Source of the DNA: an uncultured Pelagibacteraceae bacterium
GTDB lineage: Bacteria; Pseudomonadota; Alphaproteobacteria; Pelagibacterales; Pelagibacteraceae
Length of the DNA: 64,000 bases
Direction of reading: 5' to 3'
NCBI GenBank assembly: GCA_902564785.1
Contig: CACFCI010000001.1
Location: 86,679-150,678 of the forward strand
Below are positions 35,271-44,065 of the stretch, one piece after another. Position numbers and translations under genes: made by a program. Numbering within the stretch: the stretch's first letter is position 1; the number at the start of each line of letters is the position of its first letter. The notes beneath the pieces are model-generated. The model was not told the origin of the DNA. It ran no database searches and was given only the letters and a program-made list of their open reading frames with translations.

Positions 35271-36353
35271 ATGTCTCAAATTAAAATAGTAAATTTACAA
35301 AAATCATTTGGAGATTTTACTGCAGTTAAAAATTCTAATTTAACGATTAATGATAAAGAGTTCTTTGTTTTACTTGGACCATCTGGTTGTGGAAAAACTA
35401 CAACACTTCGAATGATTGCAGGATTAGAATTACCTACTTCTGGTGAGATATATCTTGGAGATGAAGAGGTTGGAATGTTGAGAGCATCAGAGAGAGATAT
35501 TGCTTTTGTTTTTCAATTGTTTGCTCTCTACCCACACATGAATGTCAGAAACAACTTATCATTTCCTCTCAAAATGCAGGGTTATAAAAAAAGTGATATC
35601 AAAAATCGAGTTGAAGAAGCAGCAAAACTTTTAAGAATTGATCACATTTTAAATTCTAACATTTCCTCTCTTTCGGGTGGAGACAGACAACGGGTAGCTT
35701 TAGGTAGAGCACTAGTTAGAAGACCAAAAGCATTTTTAATGGACGAACCATTGGGAACTTTGGATGCTGAATTTAGAGAATTAATGTGTTTAGAATTAAA
35801 AAAACTACATTTAGATATTGGAGCAACTACAGTTTATGTAACTCATGATCAGTTAGAAGCAATGTCATTAGCTGATCGAATTGCAGTTATGGATGGTGGT
35901 GAAATATTACAAGCTGATGAACCTAATATTATTTACAATAAACCTAAAACTAAATTTGTAGCCTCATTTATAGGATCTCCAGGTATGAACTTTTTTGAAG
36001 TTAATGAAGGAATTTCTAAAGATCAATCATTTGTAAATATCGAAGGCGCTAAATTTCATATTCCCAAACAACTTGAGGAGTCAAAAGGAAGTAAAAATTT
36101 CTTTGGCATACGACCAGAAAATTTAACACTAAATAATAATGAAGGTCTAAAAGGTTCAGTTTTTGGAGTAGAGTATTTAGGATCAAGAAAAATTATTACA
36201 GTTAAAACAAGTTTAGGTGAAATTAAAGTTAAAACAGACATTTCTGTTGACGTTAAATTGAATGAAAATGTTCAGGTTAAACCTTCAAATAATAATATTA
36301 TTATTTTTGATGGTGAGACAGACAAATCTTTAAACAGCGAGTTTATAAAATAA
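35271..36353 (+). CDS. CUT1 ABC transporter ATP-binding protein, first of two
   Basis: A 360-residue ATPase with Walker A GPSGCGKTT at residue 36, an altered signature LSGGDRQRV, Walker B FLMDEPLGTLDAE and VTHDQLEAM. The region after the Q-loop glutamine reads FQLFALYPHM where most relatives have FQSYALYP or FQxYALYP. A C-terminal TOBE domain is present (FGIRPENLTL). The second ATPase gene overlaps by one base (TAATG). Paired unequal ATPases are known from glycerol-type GlpST importers, so a heterodimer is likely. Confidence 0.92.
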   Translation: MSQIKIVNLQKSFGDFTAVKNSNLTINDKEFFVLLGPSGCGKTTTLRMIAGLELPTSGEIYLGDEEVGMLRASERDIAFVFQLFALYPHMNVRNNLSFPLKMQGYKKSDIKNRVEEAAKLLRIDHILNSNISSLSGGDRQRVALGRALVRRPKAFLMDEPLGTLDAEFRELMCLELKKLHLDIGATTVYVTHDQLEAMSLADRIAVMDGGEILQADEPNIIYNKPKTKFVASFIGSPGMNFFEVNEGISKDQSFVNIEGAKFHIPKQLEESKGSKNFFGIRPENLTLNNNEGLKGSVFGVEYLGSRKIITVKTSLGEIKVKTDISVDVKLNENVQVKPSNNNIIIFDGETDKSLNSEFIK

Positions 36354-37363
36354 TGGCAAAAGTAGAATTAAAAAAATTATTTAAAACCTATAACAAAAAA
36401 ATTAAAGCTTTGGAGGATATAAATCTTACAATTGAAGATGGTCAATTTTTTGTATTACTGGGTCCATCTGGTGCCGGAAAAACTACAACACTTAGATGTA
36501 TAGCTGGTTTAGAAAAAATTGATTCTGGAGATGTATTATTCAATGATGAAAATATAACTCACGACCAACCTGCTTCAAGAGATGTATCTTTTGTTTTTCA
36601 ACAATACTCTCTTTATCCTCATTATACTGTTTATGAAAATCTTGCTTTTCCTTTGAGGTCTCCAATGAGAAAACTAGCTGAGGAAGAAATAAAAAATAAA
36701 GTAGAGAAAATTGCTGAAATGCTCAAAATTACAAGCAAATTAAAAAATAAAGCAACTGAACTTTCTGGTGGAGAAATGCAAAGGGTAGCTATTGGTAGAG
36801 CTCTAGTTCGTGAACCAAATATTTATTTAATGGATGAGCCACTTTCCTCATTAGATGCTAAACTAAGAGAAGCCCTTAGAGTTGAATTAAAAAATATTCA
36901 ATTAAATCTAAATGCTACTATACTGTATGTTACACATGATCAGGCTGAAGCAACAACATTGGCAGATAAAATTGGAGTTTTAAAAGAAGGTAAAATTGTT
37001 CAAATTGGAACTCCAGAGGAAATTTATGAAAATCCAAATTCAATTTATGTATCCCAAAGATTGGGGTCACCAAAAATAAATATTTTACCTGGTTCTTTAT
37101 TTAAACTAGATAACAGCGTACCAAAAATTGGACTTAGACCAGAAAATATAGAGTTAGGTGATGGACCATACGAAGGAAGAGTTATTTCTATAGAAAATTT
37201 AGGTTCAGAGACTGTGGTAGCTATTAATTTTCAAGACAATGAAATATTAGCTTCAATTCAGGGTAGCTATAAGTCATCAATTAATGAAAAAATTAATTTT
37301 GACATTAATACGAATAAAGTTTTAAAATTTGATAATGGAGATCAAAGGATACATGAGCGTTAA
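36353..37363 (+). CDS. CUT1 ABC transporter ATP-binding protein, second of two
   Basis: A 336-residue ATPase with Walker A GPSGAGKTT near residue 37, signature LSGGEMQRVAIGRAL, Walker B IYLMDEPLSSLDAK and VTHDQAEA. The C-terminal TOBE region is shorter than in the first ATPase but retains GLRPENIEL. It overlaps the likely start of dhaL by 11 bases. With its partner it would form an asymmetric ATPase pair for one permease couple. Confidence 0.92.
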   Translation: MAKVELKKLFKTYNKKIKALEDINLTIEDGQFFVLLGPSGAGKTTTLRCIAGLEKIDSGDVLFNDENITHDQPASRDVSFVFQQYSLYPHYTVYENLAFPLRSPMRKLAEEEIKNKVEKIAEMLKITSKLKNKATELSGGEMQRVAIGRALVREPNIYLMDEPLSSLDAKLREALRVELKNIQLNLNATILYVTHDQAEATTLADKIGVLKEGKIVQIGTPEEIYENPNSIYVSQRLGSPKINILPGSLFKLDNSVPKIGLRPENIELGDGPYEGRVISIENLGSETVVAINFQDNEILASIQGSYKSSINEKINFDINTNKVLKFDNGDQRIHER

Positions 37364-37982
37364 TTTTTTAATTTCTCAAGCAAAAAGTATTCAAATAGTT
37401 ATTGATGAAAATGCAGCAGAAATTGAAGCACTAGATCAAAATATTGGAGATGGGGATCACATATTTAATGTGCAAAGAGGTCTTAAGCTAGTAGTTGAGC
37501 TTGAAGATGATATTAAAAACCTACCTTTGCAAAAAGGTTTAAATATGATTGCTATGAAAGTCTTGTCAGGTATTGGTGGCTCTTCTGGAGCTTTGTTTGG
37601 AACTTTCTTTATGTCTATGGCTAAAACACCAGATCTTGATAAAGATATAGATTTTAAAAAAGCATGTGAAATGGTTATAACAGGAATTAATGCAATGAAG
37701 GAGAGAGGTAAAGCTGATGTTGGAGAAAAAACAATGATGGATGTTTTAATTCCAGTATCAGAGAAACTTAATGAATTAAAAAGTGGTAATACGGATATCA
37801 AAGAAGGGTTAAGTGAGATAATAAAAATTGCTGAAGATAGAATGTTAGGAACAAAAGACATGCTTGCTACTAAAGGTAGAGCTTCATTTTTAGGAGAACG
37901 TGCCAAAGGTCATATAGATCCAGGGGCTCGTTCATCACAACTTATAATCGATACAATATGCAAATCACTAATTAATAAATAG
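37353..37982 (+). CDS. dhaL: Dihydroxyacetone kinase family, ATP-binding subunit DhaL
   Basis: A DhaL-domain protein of 209 residues from the internal ATG (MSVNFLISQAK), which I prefer because an AAAGGA site precedes it; the track start lies eight codons earlier inside the ATPase gene. The metal and nucleotide aspartates are in NIGDGDHIFNVQRGL. The GGSSGALFGTFF loop and KGRASFLGERAKGHIDPGA tail are conserved. It works with DhaK, encoded eight bases downstream. No PTS DhaM gene is present, so ATP probably serves as phosphate donor. Confidence 0.9.
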   Translation: MSVNFLISQAKSIQIVIDENAAEIEALDQNIGDGDHIFNVQRGLKLVVELEDDIKNLPLQKGLNMIAMKVLSGIGGSSGALFGTFFMSMAKTPDLDKDIDFKKACEMVITGINAMKERGKADVGEKTMMDVLIPVSEKLNELKSGNTDIKEGLSEIIKIAEDRMLGTKDMLATKGRASFLGERAKGHIDPGARSSQLIIDTICKSLINK

Positions 37983-37990
37983 GAGGAAAT

Positions 37991-38983
37991 ATGAAAAAAT
38001 TTATAAATAATGTTGATGATTTTTTAAAAGAAAGTCTTAATGGATTTGGTAAAGCGCATAGTGATATAATTAAAGTAAATTTTGATCCAAACTTCATTTC
38101 TAGAAAGACAAAAACCAAAGAAGGAAAAGTATCTTTAATTTCAGGTGGAGGAAGTGGACATGAACCGATGCACGGTGGTTTTGTTGGTCATGGAATGCTA
38201 GATGCAGCATGTCCAGGTTTTGTTTTTTCAGCACCTACTCCAGATCAAATGCAAGCTGCTGCTGAACATGTGGATAGCGGAGCTGGTGTTTTGTTCATAG
38301 TTAAAAATTATTCTGGGGATATTATGAATTTTCAAATGGGTGCAGAAATGTACTCAGGTAAAAATGATAGTATCATTACTAACGACGATGTGGCTGTTGA
38401 AGACTCTACGTTCACAACTGGTAGAAGAGGTGTAGCTGCAACAGTTTTGGTCGAAAAGATTGTTGGATCACTAGCTGAGAATGGAGGTTCGCTAGAGGAA
38501 TGTAAAAGACTTGGGGAAAAAATAAATAAAAACTCAGGAAGTATGGGTGTTGCTTTTACTAGTTGCACAGTTCCTGCTGCAGGCAAACCAACTTTTGATA
38601 TTGGAAATGATGAAATGGAATTTGGAGTAGGTATTCACGGTGAACCTGGAAGAAAAAGAGAAAAAATTCAACCATCAAAAACAATAGTAAATAACATGTT
38701 GGAAGCTATACTTGATGATTTAAAACCACAAAAAAATGAAAAAACACTTCTATTTGTAAATGGTATGGGTGGAACTCCTCTTACTGAATTATATTTAGTA
38801 TACGACGATGCTTGTGAAATTTTAAAATCTAAAGGTATTGAAATTACAAGAAGTTTAGTTGGTAATTATTGTACGTCACTAGAAATGCAAGGAGCATCTA
38901 TAACACTCCTGAAATGTGATGATGAGACTTTAAAAAATTGGGACGCGCCTGTTCATACTGCGGCTATGCGTTGGGGTATGTAG
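37991..38983 (+). CDS. dhaK: Dihydroxyacetone kinase family, substrate-binding subunit DhaK
   Basis: A 330-residue DhaK subunit. GGGSGHEPMHGGFVGHGML forms the substrate cradle and GVGIHGEPG contains the histidine that covalently binds the ketone substrate. A strong ribosome site (TAGGAGGAAAT) precedes the ATG. Family members phosphorylate dihydroxyacetone, erythrulose or branched ketoses such as apulose. Because it ends an importer operon, the imported compound is probably converted to such a ketose; which one is unknown. Confidence 0.92.
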   Translation: MKKFINNVDDFLKESLNGFGKAHSDIIKVNFDPNFISRKTKTKEGKVSLISGGGSGHEPMHGGFVGHGMLDAACPGFVFSAPTPDQMQAAAEHVDSGAGVLFIVKNYSGDIMNFQMGAEMYSGKNDSIITNDDVAVEDSTFTTGRRGVAATVLVEKIVGSLAENGGSLEECKRLGEKINKNSGSMGVAFTSCTVPAAGKPTFDIGNDEMEFGVGIHGEPGRKREKIQPSKTIVNNMLEAILDDLKPQKNEKTLLFVNGMGGTPLTELYLVYDDACEILKSKGIEITRSLVGNYCTSLEMQGASITLLKCDDETLKNWDAPVHTAAMRWGM

Positions 38984-39038
38984 AAATTATTTTTGTTTTT
39001 GTTTATATTTATATTAAAAGATTTAATTAAATAGGAAT

Positions 39039-39968
39039 ATGAATAATAAAAAAATCTTAATAACAGAATTTATCAATCAAAATAGTTTAGACAATTTAAG
39101 TAAAAAATTTGATGTAATTTATGATGAAAAATTATGCGAAAATAAAAAAGAATTAAAAAAAATAGTTAAAGACTATGATGGTCTAATTATAAGAAATAAA
39201 ACTCAGTTAAATTCAGATGTTTTAAAAAATGCACTTAAATTAAAATTTATTGGAAGATTGGGAGTTGGTTTAGACAATATTGATACAGAATATTGTAAAA
39301 ATAAAAATATTCATGTTCAACCAGCTACAGGAATGAATGCAGATTCTGTTGCTGAATATGTTGTTTCTTCATCTATGTCTCTTATAAAAAAAATTCCTAT
39401 GTTTCATAATGGAACTATTAAAGGAGAATGGCCAAGAACAGCCATTAAGTCAAAAGAAATAAACAAAAAGTATTTAGGGATAATAGGATTTGGTACAATT
39501 GGAAAAAAAGTTGCCAATTATTCTTCAAAGAATGGTTTAAATATTTTAGCTTATGATCCTTATTTTAAAGAAATAAATGATAAAAAAAATGATGCTAAAT
39601 TATCAAGTTTAAATGAGATATATGAAAAATCAGATATTATTTCTATACATCTGCCTTTAACAGATGAAACAAAAAATATGATAAATAAATCGTCATTTTC
39701 TCAAATGAAAAATAAACCAATTATAATAAATACCTCCAGAGGGGGTATTATAAATGAGAGTGATTTAATAGAAGCTTACCATAAAAATATTATTTCTGGC
39801 TTTGCTCTAGACGTGTTCGAAAACGAACCAATAGAGAGTGAATTTTATAACAAAATAAAACCAGGTATGAATTGTATTTTAACACCTCATATTTCTGGTG
39901 TAACAACAGAGTCAAACATTAGAGTAAGTGACTTTATAGTTAAAAAAATTACAGATTTTTTTAATTAA
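39039..39968 (+). CDS. D-2-hydroxyacid dehydrogenase (SerA-like)
   Basis: A 309-residue NAD-dependent dehydrogenase of the D-3-phosphoglycerate dehydrogenase type without the ACT regulatory domain. The cofactor loop GIIGFGTIGKKVA, catalytic arginine (NTSRGGIIN), glutamate (FENEPIES) and histidine (LTPHISGVT) are in place. It begins 55 bases after dhaK on the same strand. The absence of an ACT domain and the setting argue for a catabolic role rather than serine synthesis. Its stop overlaps that of the convergent Gfo/Idh gene by eight bases (TTAATTAA). Confidence 0.88.
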   Translation: MNNKKILITEFINQNSLDNLSKKFDVIYDEKLCENKKELKKIVKDYDGLIIRNKTQLNSDVLKNALKLKFIGRLGVGLDNIDTEYCKNKNIHVQPATGMNADSVAEYVVSSSMSLIKKIPMFHNGTIKGEWPRTAIKSKEINKKYLGIIGFGTIGKKVANYSSKNGLNILAYDPYFKEINDKKNDAKLSSLNEIYEKSDIISIHLPLTDETKNMINKSSFSQMKNKPIIINTSRGGIINESDLIEAYHKNIISGFALDVFENEPIESEFYNKIKPGMNCILTPHISGVTTESNIRVSDFIVKKITDFFN

Positions 39969-41043
39969 TTATTTCCTCTAAATTTATTAATCTAAATTGT
40001 TTTATTGATTTTTCTGCAGCCTCTCCCATGGCAACAGCAATTAAACCATCTTCTAATGAAACTTCTGGATCTGAATTGTTTTCAATAGCTTTTAAAAAAG
40101 CTAAATGTTCATAGTAAGTTGATCCATGATGTTGACCAGCCTCAATAATTTTTTTATCTACATCGATATTTTTAATGTGTGTTTTTCCATCTCTCATTCC
40201 AATTCTTAAATTCGACGAGGTTTTACCTGAGTCATTAGAAGGGACCGAAGTTTCTATTTTTCCTTGATTTCCAGTGGCTACAAGCTCTTCCTGCATTTCA
40301 GAATTTTCTGCAAACATACAAAGCTCAAGCAAACTTCTTGCTCCATTTTCAAAATTTACGATCACATAGGCATTATCAATGATGTCTGGTTTTTTTCCAT
40401 TATACATTTCATCTAAATGGTTAACGTCTTGACCGCCACTTGCATAAACACTTATTGGCTTACTTCGAATAATTAATCTCATTAAATCAAAGAAATGGCA
40501 GCATTTTTCAATGAGTGTACCGCCAGTATTTTCCTCAAAACGATTCCAATCATTTACTTTTTTTAAAAAAGGAAATCTATGTTCCCTAATACTTAAAGTT
40601 TTTAAGTCGCCAATTTTGTTATTATGAATTTCATTAATAAACTTTGAAACTGGCGGCATATATCTATACTCCATCGCAGTCCAAAATACTGAAGGATAAC
40701 CTTCTGTAAGTTTTTTTATTTCCAAACAATCTTTTGTATTAGTACACAATGGTTTTTCTATTAATATATGTTTTTTAGTTTTGATTACATCTTTTAAGAT
40801 TTCTATGTGAGTAAAGTTAGGAGATGAAATTAAGTATACATCAACAATATTTTTTTCAATCATTTCTAAATGATTTTTAAAACAAGAAACTTTTGATTTA
40901 AGAATTTCTTTACACTTTTTCAATGAATCTTCATGAGGATCAGCAAGTGCAACTACTTCAGCATTATCAATTAAAGATATATTTAAAATATGTTCTCGAG
41001 CCATTGTCCCTGCTCCAATAATTCCATATTTTATTTTTTTCAT
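39961..41043 (-). CDS. Gfo/Idh/MocA family oxidoreductase
   Basis: A 360-residue dehydrogenase with GIIGAGTMA for cofactor binding and LIEKPLCTN as the EKP motif. The central GGTLIEKCCHFFDLMRL carries the catalytic-region histidine. It is convergent with the preceding hydroxyacid dehydrogenase and 30 bases away from the di-haem peroxidase gene on the same strand. The substrate is unknown. Confidence 0.88.
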   Translation of the reverse strand: MKKIKYGIIGAGTMAREHILNISLIDNAEVVALADPHEDSLKKCKEILKSKVSCFKNHLEMIEKNIVDVYLISSPNFTHIEILKDVIKTKKHILIEKPLCTNTKDCLEIKKLTEGYPSVFWTAMEYRYMPPVSKFINEIHNNKIGDLKTLSIREHRFPFLKKVNDWNRFEENTGGTLIEKCCHFFDLMRLIIRSKPISVYASGGQDVNHLDEMYNGKKPDIIDNAYVIVNFENGARSLLELCMFAENSEMQEELVATGNQGKIETSVPSNDSGKTSSNLRIGMRDGKTHIKNIDVDKKIIEAGQHHGSTYYEHLAFLKAIENNSDPEVSLEDGLIAVAMGEAAEKSIKQFRLINLEEIIN

Positions 41044-41073
41044 ATTATGTTTGTATCAGTTTAATTTAAAAAC

Positions 41074-42423
41074 TTAATCAATACTTAGTCCACTTGGTAC
41101 TTTATCTGGTTTACCTAGTGGTCTTTGATTTTCGCTTCTACCAGTTAAGGACACTAGAAAAGAAACAAGTTGATCAATTTCTTTATCATTCAATTCTATT
41201 GGCTTAATATCAATGCTTGATAAAATTCTGTCTTGTTCTCTTTTATCTGACAAAATTACAAAATCAATTTTTTCTAACCAAGGTGCTTTAGGTAAATTAG
41301 CATATTCAGTTTTCCAATTTTTATTCATTTTTATTGGATTTAAATGATGTTGAATTATTGATTTTAAAGTTGGATAAGCGCCATTATGACCATAAGGTGC
41401 TGTTAAAGTAACATTTCTTAATGAAGGCGTTTTAAATTTATACATATCTTTTATGTTGTCAGTCTCAACCATTCGTCCAACGTCACGAGCATAAGGATCA
41501 AAAGGTCGTGTCCTTCCAGGTCCAAACTGAGGAATTCCTATTGAGTAAAATTTTTGATCTGACAATAAAGATCCTGAATGACAAGAACTACAGTTTGCTT
41601 TTCCATAAAATAAATTCATTCCTTTTATTTGCTCTAAAGTTAAAGCTTGTTTATCACCATTTAAGTATTCGTCGAAAGGAGAATCAAAAGATGTCCATTC
41701 ATGAATTTCAAATGCAGCAATTGAATTTACAATATGTGTAATGTTAATATCTAAAGGGCTGTTAATATCATCAAAAGCATTTTTAAATAACTCAACATAT
41801 TCTGGAATTCCCCTGATCCTGTGAGTAATTACAGGCCAAACCCTATCAATTCTCATACTATCTTTTCCAACTTTTGAGACCAAACCTATAATTTCATTTT
41901 CACCTGGATTTCCTGCCATCTCAAATTGTCTAGTCAACGGAAACAAAGCTTGAACTGCAACTATATTATCAAGCCCTTTAGGAAGAGCTTCTTGAGCGGG
42001 TGTATTAAAACCGTTACCAAATATATTTGATTTAGTTACTCTTCCATCGTGCAACAAAGTGGTGATATTTTTAAATCCTAGATTCCATAAAGCAAGGGCG
42101 TTTCTTGGGATACGTTTTTTAATTTTATCATTTCCAGTACCAGCTGTTCTTTTTAACCCAATACCAGATCCACCTTCACCAATACCCAAAGAAAGTCCAT
42201 CAGAACCACCAAATTCATGGCTATGACAGGTTGCACAAGCAATATTTCGATTTGCAGATAAAATTTTATCATGAAATAAAAGTCTACCTATTTTTACTTT
42301 TTCTATATCAACTTCATGAAAATCATCACTAGTTAATGGTTTAGGTAATTCTGTTGCGTAAGTTTTATTTACTGAAATTAAAAATAGAATTATAAATATT
42401 GTTATTTTTAAATGATTAAATAT
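41074..42423 (-). CDS. Di-haem cytochrome c peroxidase / MauG family protein, start uncertain
   Basis: A periplasmic di-haem protein with two c-type haem motifs, CATCHSHEFGG and CSSCHSG, and the late APYGHNGAYPT segment typical of the bacterial peroxidase/MauG family. The track ORF of 587 residues is too long: its first 138 residues or so are antisense to the Sel1 gene. A signal-peptide-like stretch (ITIFIILFLISVNKTYA) precedes the mature protein, but I find no in-frame ATG, GTG or TTG just before it. I mark the ATA codon at 42423 as a placeholder start. The C-terminus is at 41074. Confidence 0.8.
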   Translation of the reverse strand: MFNHLKITIFIILFLISVNKTYATELPKPLTSDDFHEVDIEKVKIGRLLFHDKILSANRNIACATCHSHEFGGSDGLSLGIGEGGSGIGLKRTAGTGNDKIKKRIPRNALALWNLGFKNITTLLHDGRVTKSNIFGNGFNTPAQEALPKGLDNIVAVQALFPLTRQFEMAGNPGENEIIGLVSKVGKDSMRIDRVWPVITHRIRGIPEYVELFKNAFDDINSPLDINITHIVNSIAAFEIHEWTSFDSPFDEYLNGDKQALTLEQIKGMNLFYGKANCSSCHSGSLLSDQKFYSIGIPQFGPGRTRPFDPYARDVGRMVETDNIKDMYKFKTPSLRNVTLTAPYGHNGAYPTLKSIIQHHLNPIKMNKNWKTEYANLPKAPWLEKIDFVILSDKREQDRILSSIDIKPIELNDKEIDQLVSFLVSLTGRSENQRPLGKPDKVPSGLSID

Positions 42424-42882
42424 CTTTTTATACTTTTGTTTCTTCCATCCGTAGTTTTTGCAGAGATAGAAAATGCTCGAGATTTGATGGAGGAAGGAAA
42501 ATTTAAAGAAGCTATGGAAGAACTTATTCCAGCAGCTAGATCTGGTAATGCTGATGCTGAAGAGCTTATTGGGATTATGTACGCTATGGGTCTCGGTGTT
42601 GAAAGAGATGATGTTAGGGCTTTTGAATGGTATCTCAGATCCTCTATGAAAGGTCATCCTGGTGCCCAATCTGGTGTCGGATGGTATTACGAAATTGGTA
42701 GAGGACTTCCCGCTCCCGATCTTGTTAGAGCGTATATGTGGTATGGTTTGTCTGCTATTGGTGGAGATCCTGATGCTGCAATTTCTCAGGAAGAAGTTAT
42801 TAAAAAAATGACTCCTGAACAAATTGAAAAAGCTCATATTCTCATAAAAGATTATAAATCTTGGATATATCCTTTTAGATAA
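42412..42882 (+). CDS. Exported Sel1-like repeat protein
   Basis: A 156-residue protein with a signal peptide (MIKYLFILLFLPSVVFA) and Sel1/TPR-like repeats: AEELIGIMYAMGLGVERDDVRAFEWYLRSS and AQSGVGWYYEIGRGLPAPDLVRAYMWYGLSA (described here as two units). Such helical repeats mediate protein contacts in the envelope. It is divergent from the di-haem peroxidase with overlapping or abutting 5' ends, which hints at a shared envelope function. The stop codon lies within a hairpin shared with the TRAP genes. Confidence 0.85.
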   Translation: MIKYLFILLFLPSVVFAEIENARDLMEEGKFKEAMEELIPAARSGNADAEELIGIMYAMGLGVERDDVRAFEWYLRSSMKGHPGAQSGVGWYYEIGRGLPAPDLVRAYMWYGLSAIGGDPDAAISQEEVIKKMTPEQIEKAHILIKDYKSWIYPFR

Positions 42883-42908
42883 TGAGGCGAACTAAAATCC
42901 GCCCCATT
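42881..42908. terminator. Hairpin between convergent Sel1 and dctP genes
   Basis: Arms AATGAGGCG and CGCCCCATT pair over nine positions (one wobble on the minus-strand transcript) around a ten-base loop. It begins at the Sel1 stop codon and ends 14 bases before the dctP stop. The T-runs are weak on both sides, so it may act as a bidirectional but modest terminator or as a transcript-end stabiliser. Confidence 0.6.
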
Positions 42909-42922
42909 ATATTAATTTTAAA

Positions 42923-43975
42923 TTACAAATCTTTTTTGTATGCGCTCGATGCTCTTTTCTCTGCACTCGCTACCGCTTTAGTTAAAGCGTTGAAAATTTC
43001 TTTTCCACCTTTAACATTAGCTTTAAACCAATCATACACTGGGCTAGCTTCTTTTTTAAAACTAGCTTTTTGATCAGGCGTAGGAACATATAAATCTCCA
43101 CCACCTGCTACAAAGTCCTCGTAAGCTTTGATTGATTTTCTCTTAGGAGAAGCAAAAGTTGCCTGCTGCAAAGCATAGAAACCATCAGTCACTACTTTTT
43201 TAAGATCTGGTGACATTGATTCATATTTTGCATTGTTCATCCACCATAATGCTCCCATGTATGCATGACCGTCTAAAGTAACATATTTAAGACCTGCATC
43301 AGGAAACTTCATGTTCATAATGTCAGTAATTCCATTTTTAGAACCCTCAACTACACCAGTTTGAAATGATGTAAATAATTCAGGCCATGGTATAGGAGTT
43401 GGGGATGCACCTAATGCTCTTACAAGCTCCTGAGGTAAATCAGCTACAACCGTTCTGATTTTTAAACCTTTCATGTCAGATGGATTTGCAATTCTTCTTT
43501 TTGTATTTGCAAAATTTCTCCATCCTCCAGTATTTCCAATTGTCATCAATCTAATTGAGTCATTTGAATCTTTTAGAGCCATTTTTCTCATTGTTCTTAC
43601 AAAATCACCTTGCATTACATCTTCAGCAATCCTGTCGTCAGCCATTAGATAAGGTAAATCTAAAACTTGAACATAAGGAAATACACCAGCAGCACCTCCA
43701 GAAGTAGAAATGTAAATATCTATACTTCCATCAGATACACCTTGTAAACACTCAGCACCCTTTGAACAAAGCTGCGTACCCACAAATAATTCTACAGCTA
43801 TTTTTCCATTTGAGGCTGCTTCTACATAGTTTTTAAATACAACAGCGCCATCATAATCTTCATCTTGATCATTCGAGTTCATTGTCATTCTTAAGTTATA
43901 ATCTGCAGCTGAAACAGATGCAGTAAAACTAATCAAGAATAATAATGAAAAAAATGATTTAATTAATTTACTCAT
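42923..43975 (-). CDS. dctP: TRAP transporter substrate-binding protein
   Basis: A 350-residue periplasmic binding protein with a signal peptide ending near VSAAD. The conserved arginine that binds carboxylates is in MKGLKIRTV, and FTSFQTGVVEGSKNG is the family signature. A cysteine pair (CSKGAEC) may be disulfide-bonded. It is the last gene of the dctQ-dctM-dctP operon, 91 bases after dctM. TRAP receptors bind organic acids; the exact ligand is unknown. Confidence 0.93.
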   Translation of the reverse strand: MSKLIKSFFSLLFLISFTASVSAADYNLRMTMNSNDQDEDYDGAVVFKNYVEAASNGKIAVELFVGTQLCSKGAECLQGVSDGSIDIYISTSGGAAGVFPYVQVLDLPYLMADDRIAEDVMQGDFVRTMRKMALKDSNDSIRLMTIGNTGGWRNFANTKRRIANPSDMKGLKIRTVVADLPQELVRALGASPTPIPWPELFTSFQTGVVEGSKNGITDIMNMKFPDAGLKYVTLDGHAYMGALWWMNNAKYESMSPDLKKVVTDGFYALQQATFASPKRKSIKAYEDFVAGGGDLYVPTPDQKASFKKEASPVYDWFKANVKGGKEIFNALTKAVASAEKRASSAYKKDL

Positions 43976-44065
43976 ATTTTTTCCCTCTCATTAAATATTT
44001 ACGTATTAAAACTATACTTAAATTGAATTAGAGAGTCTATCGACTAGTAAAAAAAATAATTAAAT

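Noticed and set aside
37457-37906. 149-residue minus-strand ORF
   Set aside because: It is the antisense shadow of dhaL.
42424-42837. N-terminal 138 residues of the 41074-42837 ORF as part of the peroxidase
   Set aside because: They are antisense to the well-supported Sel1 protein gene, have no family resemblance and lie upstream of an evident signal peptide.
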